The notes beneath the pieces are model-generated. The model saw only the letters and a program-made list of their open reading frames with translations, was not told the origin of the DNA and made no database searches. 64,000 bases of DNA from the IMG/VR virus record IMGVR_UViG_3300017783_000003, positions 1-64,000 of that record; one strand, 5' to 3'. Both the position numbers and the translations under genes were made by a program. This stretch comes from a virus. Shown here one piece after another: positions 52,459-59,836 of this stretch; within the stretch, counting starts at the first letter, position 1, and each line of letters begins with the position of its first letter.

Positions 52459-53676
52459 ATGCAACTCCATCCACACCAGAACCGAGCACTCAACGCTCTG
52501 TCCACGTATACTCATGGTCAGATCATTGCTCCAACAGGTGCTGGTAAGACCTTGATGATGATCTTTGATGCTCTTCGTCGCATCAAGAACGCTACCACAC
52601 CACAGACTATCGTTGTCTGTGCTCCACGTATCTTGCTTGCAGAGCAACTCTGCTGTGAGTTCATGGAGTTTATTGACTGTGCTAACGTTTTGCACGTTCA
52701 CAGTGGAGAGACACAGTATAAGAGCACTACCAAAGCATCTGTGATTCAAGAATGGGATGAGATTGTTGATAATCACAAGATCATCTTCACTACATATAAT
52801 TCTCTCCGTCGTATCAATGAGTCTGAGATTGATATCAGTGTTGCTTACTTCGATGAAGCACATAATGGCGTACGCAAAGACTTTTTTGATTATGTCAGTG
52901 TTTGTAATGCTGACAACTATTATTACTTCACTGCTACTCCTAAGTACAGAAAGAATGGCAATGGTATGAACAATCATATCGTCTTCGGACGTGTGATTGC
53001 TAATATACCTGCACCAGAACTTGTAGAACAAGGCAGCATTCTTCGTCCTACTATTGATATCCATGAGGTTGACATTGAGAGATGTAAGACAAATGCTGCT
53101 GAGAATGATGCAGATACCTTAATCAACATGATTGACAGACTGGACGCCAGAAACGCCCAGAAGGTCCTTGTTGCTGCTCCTAGCACAAAGGTACTGTGGA
53201 ACATGTTATCGACCACACAAGTCCTTACAGACCTGTCTCAGCGTGGTTACGATGTTATGCACATCACCAGTAAGCATGGTGCATATGTTAATCAACAAAA
53301 AGTAACCCGTGATCAGTTTTTCCAGACTCTTAATGAATGGGGTGCTGATCATGAGCGTAAATTTATTATCTTCCACTACAGCATTCTATCTGAAGGTATC
53401 AACGTGCAGGGTCTGACTCACACAATTCTCCTTCGTAATCTCCCCATCATTGAGATGGCACAGACTATCGGTCGTGTGATTCGTCTTAACAAGGAAGATT
53501 CTGCTGATATTCAATCTGGCAAGATTGCTGCTGGTAACTTCTCCATGTATCGCAAGCGTACTGGGTTTGTTACTGTACCTGTATTCAAAAACTATGGTAA
53601 GAATACTCGTCAACGTTTGAATGATGTGGTCTCTACTATCTTTGATAAAGGTGAACCCGCTATTGATATTAAATAG
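52459..53676 (+). CDS. Superfamily 2 helicase (UvsW-like)
   Basis: 405 residues. Motif I IIAPTGAGKT (22-31), Ia VVCAPRILLAEQL (52-64), motif II FDEAH (131-135), motif III FTATP (157-161), motif V LSEGINVQGLTH and motif VI QTIGRVIRLNKED (about 335-347): a complete SF2 DEAH-type engine. T4 UvsW (587 aa) is larger; the lack of extra domains suggests a compact branch-migration, repair or R-loop-resolving helicase. Its codons are more G+C-rich than the surrounding genes, possibly reflecting a different history. Confidence 0.88.
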   Translation: MQLHPHQNRALNALSTYTHGQIIAPTGAGKTLMMIFDALRRIKNATTPQTIVVCAPRILLAEQLCCEFMEFIDCANVLHVHSGETQYKSTTKASVIQEWDEIVDNHKIIFTTYNSLRRINESEIDISVAYFDEAHNGVRKDFFDYVSVCNADNYYYFTATPKYRKNGNGMNNHIVFGRVIANIPAPELVEQGSILRPTIDIHEVDIERCKTNAAENDADTLINMIDRLDARNAQKVLVAAPSTKVLWNMLSTTQVLTDLSQRGYDVMHITSKHGAYVNQQKVTRDQFFQTLNEWGADHERKFIIFHYSILSEGINVQGLTHTILLRNLPIIEMAQTIGRVIRLNKEDSADIQSGKIAAGNFSMYRKRTGFVTVPVFKNYGKNTRQRLNDVVSTIFDKGEPAIDIK

Positions 53677-53694
53677 TATAGTTGAAGGATGTAT

Positions 53695-53913
53695 ATGTAT
53701 GAATCATTAAATTGTTTTGAAGAGGCACTTAAACACTTTGGAACCCGTGTTGAAATGATTACATGTATGGAGATGGCACGTAAGATCTCTTCTGAGGATG
53801 CATACCAAATGATCAAAGATGAACTGAAAGCAGTTAAAAAATGTCGTAAACATTTTAATATACAAAAAAAAGCAATCGAGTATTTGAGTTTTGAAGATGA
53901 TGATAATATATAA
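53695..53913 (+). CDS. Small helical protein, 72 aa
   Basis: Start set at ATG 53695, six bases behind GAAGG; ATG 53689 would place that ribosome site too close. Product: MYESLNCFEEALKHFGTRVE, then charged helices ending in YLSFEDDDNI. No family recognised. Overlaps the membrane-protein gene downstream by 17 bases. Confidence 0.55.
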   Translation: MYESLNCFEEALKHFGTRVEMITCMEMARKISSEDAYQMIKDELKAVKKCRKHFNIQKKAIEYLSFEDDDNI

Positions 53914-54151
53914 TAATTGGTTATGGTTCTGTGCTCTTGTACTTTTAGTATATGTGTTCGCAAGTGATCGAAATGTTTCCGACTACATAGTATTGAGAAT
54001 TAAATTAGTATCAATAAACATTAAAAGATATTGGTACATTATTCAATTTCATCCTAGCAATAAAATCTCTCGTTGGTTTTTTGAGAGGCGCTTACGTAAA
54101 TTAATTAAATCTTTTGATAATGAAATTCACCGATCTGATCTGGACAACTGA
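53897..54151 (+). CDS. Membrane-anchored basic protein, 84 aa
   Basis: N-terminal hydrophobic helix (NNWLWFCALVLLVYVFA, about residues 6-22) followed by a basic tail with KISRWFFERRLRKLIKSF. The start could be ATG 53897 or 53900. Overlaps the next gene (oxygenase) by 32 bases. May anchor something at the membrane; no family recognised. Confidence 0.55.
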   Translation: MMIIYNNWLWFCALVLLVYVFASDRNVSDYIVLRIKLVSINIKRYWYIIQFHPSNKISRWFFERRLRKLIKSFDNEIHRSDLDN

Positions 54152-54749
54152 CAATGCACTGAGTGCTTCTTTTTGTAAGAAAACTATTAAAAAATTTGAA
54201 GAGCGTGTAGAAGACCAAAAACATGGTATTGTTGGTGGAGGATATGTTCCGAGTATAAAGAGATCTACAGACCTTCATATATCAGGAAACGATGCTTGGA
54301 CTATTGAAGATAAAGTGTTTTATGAATCTCTCAACAAACACTATGACATATACAGAAAACATGTAAACCATAGTGGTTTGTATGAAGAAATGGGGAGAAA
54401 TTGTAATGATGTTGGTTATCAATTACAAAAGACTGTTCCAGGAGAATATTATCATTGGCATCATGATTCAATTCCAGAATGGAATATACAAATTGAGACA
54501 CTATCAAATCGTATTGTAACTTTCATTTGGTATCTTAATGATGTTACTGATGATAATGGTGGTTACACTGAGTTTATTGATGGGACAAGAATACAACCAA
54601 AGCAGGGTAAAATGCTATTTTTTCCCTCTACTTGGAATTATGTGCATCGAGGAGTTTCTCCTGTTGATGAAATTAAGTATATTTGTACTGGATGGATGTA
54701 CACAGATTTTACTATTTTCTCTCAAAACCTCCAAGTAACGGGAGGTTAG
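54120..54749 (+). CDS. Prolyl-4-hydroxylase-type 2OG-Fe(II) oxygenase
   Basis: 209 residues from ATG 54120. Carries the full P4H-type active site: YYHWHHDSIPEW (H-x-D, about residues 115-120), NRIVTFIWYLNDVTDDNGGY then TEF, and PSTWNYVHRGVSPVDEIKYI with distal His and the 2OG-binding Lys. Hydroxylates an unknown substrate. Distinct subfamily from the four PF13759-like oxygenases here. It is followed by a small gene and a carbamoyltransferase in a tight, overlapping cluster, so its new hydroxyl could be the carbamoylation target (inference). Confidence 0.82.
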   Translation: MKFTDLIWTTDNALSASFCKKTIKKFEERVEDQKHGIVGGGYVPSIKRSTDLHISGNDAWTIEDKVFYESLNKHYDIYRKHVNHSGLYEEMGRNCNDVGYQLQKTVPGEYYHWHHDSIPEWNIQIETLSNRIVTFIWYLNDVTDDNGGYTEFIDGTRIQPKQGKMLFFPSTWNYVHRGVSPVDEIKYICTGWMYTDFTIFSQNLQVTGG

Positions 54750-54750
54750 C

Positions 54751-55134
54751 ATGGGAATGTTTGATATTGTACGTTCATCGTACAAATTGGGTAAAAAATT
54801 TGAAGGTGTCAATCAAACAAAAGATATTAGATGTGATGGTGGATCATTAATAGAACATTGGATTGATCCATCTGGTAAACTGTGGATGATTGATACTTCT
54901 GATACACAAGATTTTGTTCTTGATGAAGACAATCTGTTATATTATAGATGGGAACCAAATGGTAGACATGGTAGAGTTACACCACTATACATCACAGGAT
55001 CTGTTAAAATCTATCCAGAGAAATATTATGGTCCACCACAAGACCTTCCCACATGCACTATCAATTTTATTGGTGGCATTATAAAATCATTCAGTTTACA
55101 TCCAAAACACTATTATGAAATTCATTGGACTTAG
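54751..55134 (+). CDS. Hypothetical protein between hydroxylase and carbamoyltransferase, 127 aa
   Basis: Strong ribosome site GGAGG five bases before the ATG. Beta-rich: DIRCDGGSLIEHWIDPSGKL, WMIDTSDTQDFVLDEDNLLY, then ITGSVKIYPEKYYGPP and HPKHYYEIHW. No catalytic motif visible; might be an accessory or binding subunit. Overlaps the carbamoyltransferase by 20 bases, so the two are probably translated together. Confidence 0.6.
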   Translation: MGMFDIVRSSYKLGKKFEGVNQTKDIRCDGGSLIEHWIDPSGKLWMIDTSDTQDFVLDEDNLLYYRWEPNGRHGRVTPLYITGSVKIYPEKYYGPPQDLPTCTINFIGGIIKSFSLHPKHYYEIHWT

Positions 55135-56614
55135 ATTATGTGAGCATGACTCTAATGTTACTTACACTGATGGAGTAAAGGTAAGATATTATAAATTAGA
55201 ACGTGACTCACAAATCAAACACCATGGATATGATGATCTGACATCATGGAGTTATCTTATCAAACGATGGGACATTACACCATCTGAAGTGGATGCTATT
55301 GGTATTGTCATTGATGGTGATCAGTATCCAGATCTCAAGATTGATGAGTCTATTACTCATCAATATATTGATATACCTGATTTTGAAAGATTAGGGTTTG
55401 AATGTCCAGTGCATAGAATAGACCATCACATGGCACATGCTTTAAGTTTGTGGACAGAAGGTGAAGAAGCACATTTAGGCATGGTATTTGATGGGTTTGG
55501 TGATGACAATGCATCACACTCTATATTCTGGAATACTGATAGAAGAACAGTATATAATAATGATGATTGCATGAGTCTTGGACAGATCATGCCACATTAT
55601 GCAGGAAACTACATGAATATTGAAGGCAGTCCTTATGATCTTGCTGGTAAATTGATGGCATTGAAGGGATTCTCTAAGATATTAGATAATAATCATTTAC
55701 TTGGTCAATTAGAATGCTTATCAATTGAACATCTTAATCATGTATGGGGTGTGTATGGATTTGGAAGGATGTCATGGGAGCGTAAATGTGATTTCATTGG
55801 TTTATGGCATGAAGCAACTGAACGCATTTTTGCAAAATACTTTGCTTCGCAAGATGCATATACAATATCATTTAGTGGAGGTGTTGCACAGAATACATTA
55901 ATCAATACTGCCATTAAAGATGCATGTGCTCTTAGAAATAAAAGATTAATTGTACCACCACATAGTAGTGATGAAGGTCTTAGTCTTGGTATTGTAGAAT
56001 ATCTTAGACAACACCATGACCAGGAAGAGTTTGACCGCACTGGTTTCCCATTCTGGCAGGATGATGAGGTTCCAGACAGTGTGCCATCAGATAAAACTAT
56101 AAACGAAGTTGCACACATGCTTGCAAATGGTGCTATAGTTGGATGGTATCAAGGACATGGGGAGGTTGGATCAAGAGCACTAGGCAACCGTAGCATACTA
56201 ATGGATCCATCAATAAAAAATGGTAAAGACATTATAAACAAGAAAGTTAAGCATCGTGAGTGGTTTAGACCATTTGGTGCATCTATTCTTGAAGATGATG
56301 TTGATATCTATTTCAAATGGACGGATCCTTCGCCATATATGTTATATGTTGCTAATACAAGAGAACCTGATCGATTTCCATCTGTTGCACATATAGATGG
56401 GACATGTAGAATACAAACTGTTGATCAATCACATACACATTTTCATAGATTGATTGACAAATTTAAAACTATCACAGGAATGCCAATGTTATTGAACACA
56501 TCATTAAATAATAATGGTAAACCTATTGCAGGACACATTCAAGATGCTGTAAATCTATTACATACATCTGAATTAGATTGTGTAGTTGCTGGTAACGAGA
56601 TTATTAAACGATGA
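55115..56614 (+). CDS. O-carbamoyltransferase (NodU/TobZ/CmcH family)
   Basis: 499 residues (TobZ about 570). N-terminal Kae1-like ASKHA domain: FIGLRLCEHDSNV, RIDHHMAHAL (metal-binding His), MVFDGFGDDNASHS and FSGGVAQNTLINTAI. C-terminal YrdC-like domain: VGWYQGHGEVGSRALGNRSI, KVKHREWFRPFGASIL and MPMLLNTSLNNNGKPIA. These enzymes activate carbamoyl phosphate with ATP and move the carbamoyl group to a hydroxyl of a sugar, nucleoside or natural product. All family motifs are present. ATGA-coupled to the AbrB-like gene. Confidence 0.9.
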   Translation: MKFIGLRLCEHDSNVTYTDGVKVRYYKLERDSQIKHHGYDDLTSWSYLIKRWDITPSEVDAIGIVIDGDQYPDLKIDESITHQYIDIPDFERLGFECPVHRIDHHMAHALSLWTEGEEAHLGMVFDGFGDDNASHSIFWNTDRRTVYNNDDCMSLGQIMPHYAGNYMNIEGSPYDLAGKLMALKGFSKILDNNHLLGQLECLSIEHLNHVWGVYGFGRMSWERKCDFIGLWHEATERIFAKYFASQDAYTISFSGGVAQNTLINTAIKDACALRNKRLIVPPHSSDEGLSLGIVEYLRQHHDQEEFDRTGFPFWQDDEVPDSVPSDKTINEVAHMLANGAIVGWYQGHGEVGSRALGNRSILMDPSIKNGKDIINKKVKHREWFRPFGASILEDDVDIYFKWTDPSPYMLYVANTREPDRFPSVAHIDGTCRIQTVDQSHTHFHRLIDKFKTITGMPMLLNTSLNNNGKPIAGHIQDAVNLLHTSELDCVVAGNEIIKR

Positions 56615-56823
56615 ACAAAACCTTTATCACCACAGTACAACAGTATGGCAACACGGAAGACTACTTCATCGAAATCCCCGAAGAAATCACCAAAGAAAAC
56701 GGATGGGAAGAAGGTGACACGATCGATTGGAAAATCGAAAACAACACCATCATCATTACCAAAGTCAAAGAAACCGACACCAACACCAAGGAAGAGGAAG
56801 ACAACAAAGAAACAACCATTTAA
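56611..56823 (+). CDS. AbrB/MazE-like small DNA-binding-type protein, 70 aa
   Basis: Short N-terminal strand region, then FIEIPEEITKENGWEEGDTI, DWKIENNTIIITKVK, the swapped-hairpin SpoVT/AbrB pattern (I-P-x-E-I-x-G-W-x-E-G-D). Acidic, poorly conserved C-terminus. Could be a transcriptional regulator of the preceding operon or an orphan antitoxin-like protein. Almost all of it is overlapped in the +1 frame by the Lys-rich ORF listed next. Confidence 0.75.
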   Translation: MNKTFITTVQQYGNTEDYFIEIPEEITKENGWEEGDTIDWKIENNTIIITKVKETDTNTKEEEDNKETTI

Positions 56824-57016
56824 GGTCATGAATAGTAGGAAGAAAGAACTCTTCCCATGGATAGAAACATTCCCATACTTCCTGCAAGATCTTACTGAGA
56901 ATAAAAAATGTTGGTTTACATGTGAAGAACATGCTGAGAAATATGTTGATAGATATAACTGTAAATATAAACTCTACAAATACACAGGAACATATATAAA
57001 AGAACCTGTGGTATGA
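56645..57016 (+). CDS. Protein with Lys-rich N-terminus overlapping the AbrB-like gene
   Basis: 123 residues. The C-terminal 63 (from ATG 56828, MNSRKKELFPWIETFPYFLQ ... CEEHAEKYVDRYNCKYKLY) look like a normal domain. The first 61 residues are Lys/Ser/Thr/Pro-rich (SKSPKKSPKKTDGKK, TPTPRKRKTTKKQPFKV), like histone H1 tails, and lie inside the AbrB-like gene in another frame. Either the true start is 56828 or this is overprinted dual coding. Confidence 0.55.
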   Translation: MATRKTTSSKSPKKSPKKTDGKKVTRSIGKSKTTPSSLPKSKKPTPTPRKRKTTKKQPFKVMNSRKKELFPWIETFPYFLQDLTENKKCWFTCEEHAEKYVDRYNCKYKLYKYTGTYIKEPVV

Positions 57017-57020
57017 AATA

Positions 57021-57161
57021 ATGCAATACGAGGACTTACAAGACTACATTACATCACTTGAGGACAGGATTTATAGATTAGAGGAAGAGGATGTTGTCAC
57101 ATCTAATCTCTTGTATGAATTAGAAAATAGACTGACCATTTTAGAGAAGGATAATAAATAA
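57021..57161 (+). CDS. 46-residue coiled-coil micro-protein
   Basis: MQYEDLQDYITSLEDRIYRL then EEEDVVTSNLLYELENRLTI: regular heptads of Leu/Ile with acidic partners, so a likely short coiled coil. Four bases after the upstream stop. No family recognised. Confidence 0.55.
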   Translation: MQYEDLQDYITSLEDRIYRLEEEDVVTSNLLYELENRLTILEKDNK

Positions 57162-57188
57162 CGTTGTAATAGTTCATTTATATTAATT

Positions 57189-57317
57189 ATGAATACTTTT
57201 TTAACAATTATTGCCACTAGTGTTATTTCTGTAGGTGGTTGGGAAATTGCTCATGGAGCATTTCATCTAGATGGCATTAATATCCATTGTCACACAGATA
57301 TTTGTCATTCTCACTAA
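57189..57317 (+). CDS. 42-residue His-rich micro-protein with hydrophobic N-terminus
   Basis: A signal-like hydrophobic N-terminus (TFLTIIATSVISVGGW) is followed by AHGAFHLDGINIHCHTDICH and SH. The C-terminal H-x-C-H ... C-H-x-H cluster could bind a metal. Unusual composition for chance. Followed by a terminator. Confidence 0.5.
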   Translation: MNTFLTIIATSVISVGGWEIAHGAFHLDGINIHCHTDICHSH

Positions 57318-57344
57318 TTATAGACAGTTTAAGAACTGACACAT

Positions 57345-57368
57345 GGGGGGCAGACGCCCTCCTTTTTT
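57345..57368 (+). terminator. Intrinsic terminator after the carbamoyltransferase cluster
   Basis: GGGGGGC (57345-57351), loop AGAC, GCCCTCC (57356-57362) with one G-U, then six T. A TATATTAT stretch (57374-57381) follows and may be the -10 of the next unit, but no good -35 is seen. Confidence 0.85.
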
Positions 57369-57401
57369 GTGTGTATATTATCAATGTCTGCTATATACAT
57401 C

Positions 57402-57605
57402 ATGCAACTAACTTCCGATGAATGTGACTTCTTGATTGAACTTCTTCAACGTGCTCTCCCGAGTGACGTGGAAGAATGTGAGAAATTCTTTGAGGTTGAC
57501 GCCCTGGTTATTCAGGGTAAACTGTGGGACCAGTCTGAAGAACAGACTCGGTTCCGTTTTGATGATGTTTCTTTTGATGATGTCTGTGAAGTTCTCCACC
57601 GTTGA
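57402..57605 (+). CDS. Small acidic protein, 67 aa
   Basis: Start placed at ATG 57402 because a -10-like TATATTAT ends at 57381 and would give mRNA from about 57387; ATG 57384 is the alternative. MQLTSDECDFLIELLQRALP and a C-terminal FRFDDVSFDDVCEVLHR. Helical and acidic. Overlaps the next gene by 26 bases. Confidence 0.55.
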   Translation: MQLTSDECDFLIELLQRALPSDVEECEKFFEVDALVIQGKLWDQSEEQTRFRFDDVSFDDVCEVLHR

Positions 57606-57780
57606 CAACAAGGTTCTCACTCAACTTATTGAGAACCTTGACATTGCTATTAAAAAATGTTATGATGAGCCCCAGAACGATCCTGACTGCGGGTATGCTT
57701 ATGCCACTGGTTACGCTAGTTCATGTATGACAACCACTAAAGAAATTCTCTCTCATGTATTACACTCTCAAGCAACTTAA
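57580..57780 (+). CDS. Small protein, 66 aa
   Basis: Start set at ATG 57580 (MSVKFSTVDNKVLTQLIENL), which limits overlap with the upstream gene; a longer in-frame reading from 57436 has no coding character. Contains KKCYDEPQNDPDCGYAYATG and C-terminal SCMTTTKEILSHVL. Four Cys in total. Function unknown. Confidence 0.5.
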   Translation: MSVKFSTVDNKVLTQLIENLDIAIKKCYDEPQNDPDCGYAYATGYASSCMTTTKEILSHVLHSQAT

Positions 57781-58054
57781 AGAATTTGTAGACGATAGAT
57801 TACAATTATTTCCAGAGGAAAGTCCTATTGCAATCTATTACCTCTTGCCTGAAGACATTACTGCAAAACATCATATCACTGGTGAAACTATCAGTGTGAC
57901 TAATGAGCAGAAAAATCTTATGCTACAAAAGATTGGTAATATGGGAGAACCTGATCAAATTATCAGTCATGCTAAGTATGAAGAAATTGACAAGATTACA
58001 TCACTATTCCAAAGCACTTTAGTTGAAGAAGAACCCAACACCGATGATGATTAA
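57755..58054 (+). CDS. Hypothetical protein, 99 aa
   Basis: MYYTLKQLKEFVDDRLQLFP, IAIYYLLPEDITAKHHITGE and a C-terminal acidic EEEPNTDDD. Mixed alpha/beta. Overlaps the neighbouring genes at both ends, as is usual in this micro-gene block. No family recognised. Confidence 0.6.
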   Translation: MYYTLKQLKEFVDDRLQLFPEESPIAIYYLLPEDITAKHHITGETISVTNEQKNLMLQKIGNMGEPDQIISHAKYEEIDKITSLFQSTLVEEEPNTDDD

Positions 58055-58298
58055 TCTAGACAGTCTAACACATGAGTTTAAGGAGCAACTTGCGGAAGAC
58101 TGTGAAGACTATCTTCTTCACAGACATATTCCGCTACACTCACACAGTTATGATAACATCATCCGTCAAGCATTTAAGGAAGGTTATCAAGTAGATCGCT
58201 TTGATCGGTTTGTTAACAAACCTTATGCTAAAGTTTCCGCTGCTTCAGATCAAAATGTAGCACTGACTGAACTTAGAGAAATGTTTGACGCTCTATGA
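58044..58298 (+). CDS. Hypothetical protein, 84 aa
   Basis: Start at ATG 58044 or 58047 (MINLDSLTHEFKEQLAEDCE). His-rich middle HRHIPLHSHSYDN, then FKEGYQVDRFDRFVNKPYAK and a C-terminal helix. Predicted soluble. No family recognised. Confidence 0.55.
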   Translation: MMINLDSLTHEFKEQLAEDCEDYLLHRHIPLHSHSYDNIIRQAFKEGYQVDRFDRFVNKPYAKVSAASDQNVALTELREMFDAL

Positions 58299-58313
58299 TT
58301 ACGGAATAATCAC

Positions 58314-58517
58314 ATGAACCACGGACCCCACTATCAAATCTTGCATCTACCCACAAATCAACCTATTAGATACAAGGGTGATATTGGGTTCAATTCTTGT
58401 GATGAAGCAAAGAGAGTGATGAATGAATTTCATAAGGAAGAGATTAACGGTAGATTGGAGACCAATGTAAGATATAATGATTGTCGCATAGTTGCAAGAC
58501 ACGGTTATCTATTCTAA
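58314..58517 (+). CDS. Hypothetical protein, 67 aa
   Basis: MNHGPHYQILHLPTNQPIRY, then GFNSCDEAKRVMNEFHKEEI and DCRIVARHGYLF. The layout (strand, helix, strands) suggests a small alpha/beta fold. No family recognised. Confidence 0.55.
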   Translation: MNHGPHYQILHLPTNQPIRYKGDIGFNSCDEAKRVMNEFHKEEINGRLETNVRYNDCRIVARHGYLF

Positions 58518-58548
58518 CCACTTGCTGAACTGTCCACTCAATCGCCAT

Positions 58549-58566
58549 AGGGCATGAAAATGCTCT
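58549..58566 (+). other. GNRA-tetraloop hairpin ahead of a micro-gene
   Basis: AGGGCAT, loop GAAA, ATGCTCT (7 bp, one G-U), 31 bases before the ATG at 58598 and just before an A/T-rich TATATTATATT. No T-run follows, so it is not a simple terminator; it may be a 5' leader hairpin or an operator. Confidence 0.4.
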
Positions 58567-58597
58567 ATATTATATTCATACCAAAGGGAACCACCCA

Positions 58598-59005
58598 ATG
58601 AACACCACACTCACCAATGAACTTGTGGAAGACTACACAGTCATGTTGTGTGATGCTCTCTACATGAACTTCAAAGAGTACCAGATCCGTGCTCACAAGC
58701 GTAGCATCGCTAATGACATCAACATGGACTATCATCAGTCCAAGATCGATTACATCATGGACAATGGTGCAGACATCGAATTCTATGTTAAGCGTGGTCG
58801 TCGTTACCTGAAGGTCATGATGAAGGATAGTGGTGGACATGGGTCTGTTCATGCCTTCATTGATCGTAGCAGTGGTAATGTGTTTAAACCCGCATCTATC
58901 AATGCACCAGCGAAAGGAATACGCTATAATATCCTTAAGGAAGGCGATCGTGAGTATCTCTACACTCATGCCGACTGGTCTGGTGGTTATCTGTATGTCA
59001 GATAA
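58598..59005 (+). CDS. Conserved cyanophage hypothetical protein, 135 aa
   Basis: MNTTLTNELVEDYTVMLCDA, then IDYIMDNGADIEFYVKRGRR, YLKVMMKDSGGHGSVHAFID and YLYTHADWSGGYLYVR. Helical N-terminus and beta-rich C-terminus. I recall similar proteins in other cyanomyoviruses, none with a function. More G+C-rich codons than the fibre genes, as for other early-type genes here. Confidence 0.65.
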   Translation: MNTTLTNELVEDYTVMLCDALYMNFKEYQIRAHKRSIANDINMDYHQSKIDYIMDNGADIEFYVKRGRRYLKVMMKDSGGHGSVHAFIDRSSGNVFKPASINAPAKGIRYNILKEGDREYLYTHADWSGGYLYVR

Positions 59006-59040
59006 TCAACACATTTTCTACACAATTCACTGATTTTATC

Positions 59041-59229
59041 ATGCAATTTCAAAAGAAACCTTTCCCTCTTGGCACCAGCAATCCTTACATTGTACGTGGC
59101 ATCATTGGTTCTCATAAATGGGAACTAATCATTCGTGAATCACGTATTCGTATTGGCACTTATGCTAGTGAAAACGATGCTATTGATGTGCGTCGTATCA
59201 TGCTCCGTCGTGAAGGTTACGACGCATGA
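59041..59229 (+). CDS. Small basic protein, 62 aa
   Basis: MQFQKKPFPLGTSNPYIVRG, then HKWELIIRESRIRIGTYASE, DAIDVRRIMLRREGYDA. Strand-strand-helix design and strongly basic. Overlaps the next gene by ATGA. Confidence 0.55.
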   Translation: MQFQKKPFPLGTSNPYIVRGIIGSHKWELIIRESRIRIGTYASENDAIDVRRIMLRREGYDA

Positions 59230-59366
59230 TTTGTGAAGTAAAACTGTACAAGGCAGGCAAAGTATTTGTCGAGACTGTACATGCAAGTAACTACCAAGAT
59301 GCAAGAGAAACTGCTCTTGCACGTAACCCTAATGCTAGTATTGTAGGTGTCACTGCTAAACTTTAA
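59226..59366 (+). CDS. 46-residue micro-protein
   Basis: ATGA-coupled. MICEVKLYKAGKVFVETVHA then SNYQDARETALARNPNASIV: beta-beta-alpha-beta design with a DARETAL helix. Likely the same fold as the preceding protein (strands then a short DA-x-R helix), so the two may be paralogs. Confidence 0.55.
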   Translation: MICEVKLYKAGKVFVETVHASNYQDARETALARNPNASIVGVTAKL

Positions 59367-59367
59367 C

Positions 59368-59529
59368 ATGGTAACCACACTCTCATACAATGAGTCAGAA
59401 TTTCTGATCTCTGCTATGCAACATCTATCCACAAAGAATGAGGCATTTCTACAACAGCAATGTGATGTAGACTCATCTAACCTGTACCAGAAACTACTCA
59501 ACATCATGGAGATTCAATGTGATGAATGA
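59368..59529 (+). CDS. 53-residue micro-protein
   Basis: Starts one base after the upstream stop. MVTTLSYNESEFLISAMQHL then STKNEAFLQQQCDVDSSNLY: helical. Overlaps the next gene by 8 bases. N-terminal pattern (L-x-x-x-E-x-x-F-L-I) resembles the start of the 57402 protein. Confidence 0.5.
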   Translation: MVTTLSYNESEFLISAMQHLSTKNEAFLQQQCDVDSSNLYQKLLNIMEIQCDE

Positions 59530-59656
59530 AGAACAACTGGACATCCTACAGCAGTATGAAGACGGAGACATTGATTGTCTCTTTGTCAAAGCAATCGAAG
59601 AAGAAGCAGCACGTCTTGAAGTAACAGTTGATTACTTCATGTACGAGTTTCTCTAA
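59522..59656 (+). CDS. 44-residue acidic micro-protein
   Basis: MNEEQLDILQQYEDGDIDCL then FVKAIEEEAARLEVTVDYFM: two acidic helices. Overlaps the upstream gene and ends inside a TCTAAATA late-promoter-like sequence. Confidence 0.5.
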   Translation: MNEEQLDILQQYEDGDIDCLFVKAIEEEAARLEVTVDYFMYEFL

Positions 59657-59659
59657 ATA
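59652..59659 (+). promoter_or_regulatory. Late-promoter-like site in the micro-gene block
   Basis: TCTAAATA, 25 bases before the ATG at 59684, similar to sites before structural genes. In this early-type block it may be fortuitous. Confidence 0.3.
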
Positions 59660-59683
59660 AATCCATTCAGACACTGAACTATC

Positions 59684-59836
59684 ATGGTCGTATCAACGGA
59701 ACAAGCAAACTCTCTCATTCACGAAATGGAAGATCTAGTTAAATTTCTCCAAGATGAAAATGCAAGACTAAGAGTCGAGAATACGATCCTAAAGGATCAA
59801 GCGGACCTACCTGCGACTTTAGAATATGATTGTTGA
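59684..59836 (+). CDS. 50-residue leucine-zipper-like micro-protein
   Basis: SLIHEMEDLVKFLQDENARL then RVENTILKDQADL: heptad-spaced hydrophobics with E-N at the core, resembling a short leucine zipper. Probably a dimer. Overlaps the next gene by 11 bases. Confidence 0.5.
   Translation: MVVSTEQANSLIHEMEDLVKFLQDENARLRVENTILKDQADLPATLEYDC

Noticed and set aside
52447-53064. 205-codon antisense ORF over the helicase gene
   Set aside because: It is the complement of a gene with complete SF2 motifs; the antisense product has no domain character and no ribosome site.
57436-57579. N-terminal extension of the 57580 gene
   Set aside because: The upstream in-frame part lies wholly within the better-supported 57402 gene and has antisense-like composition.
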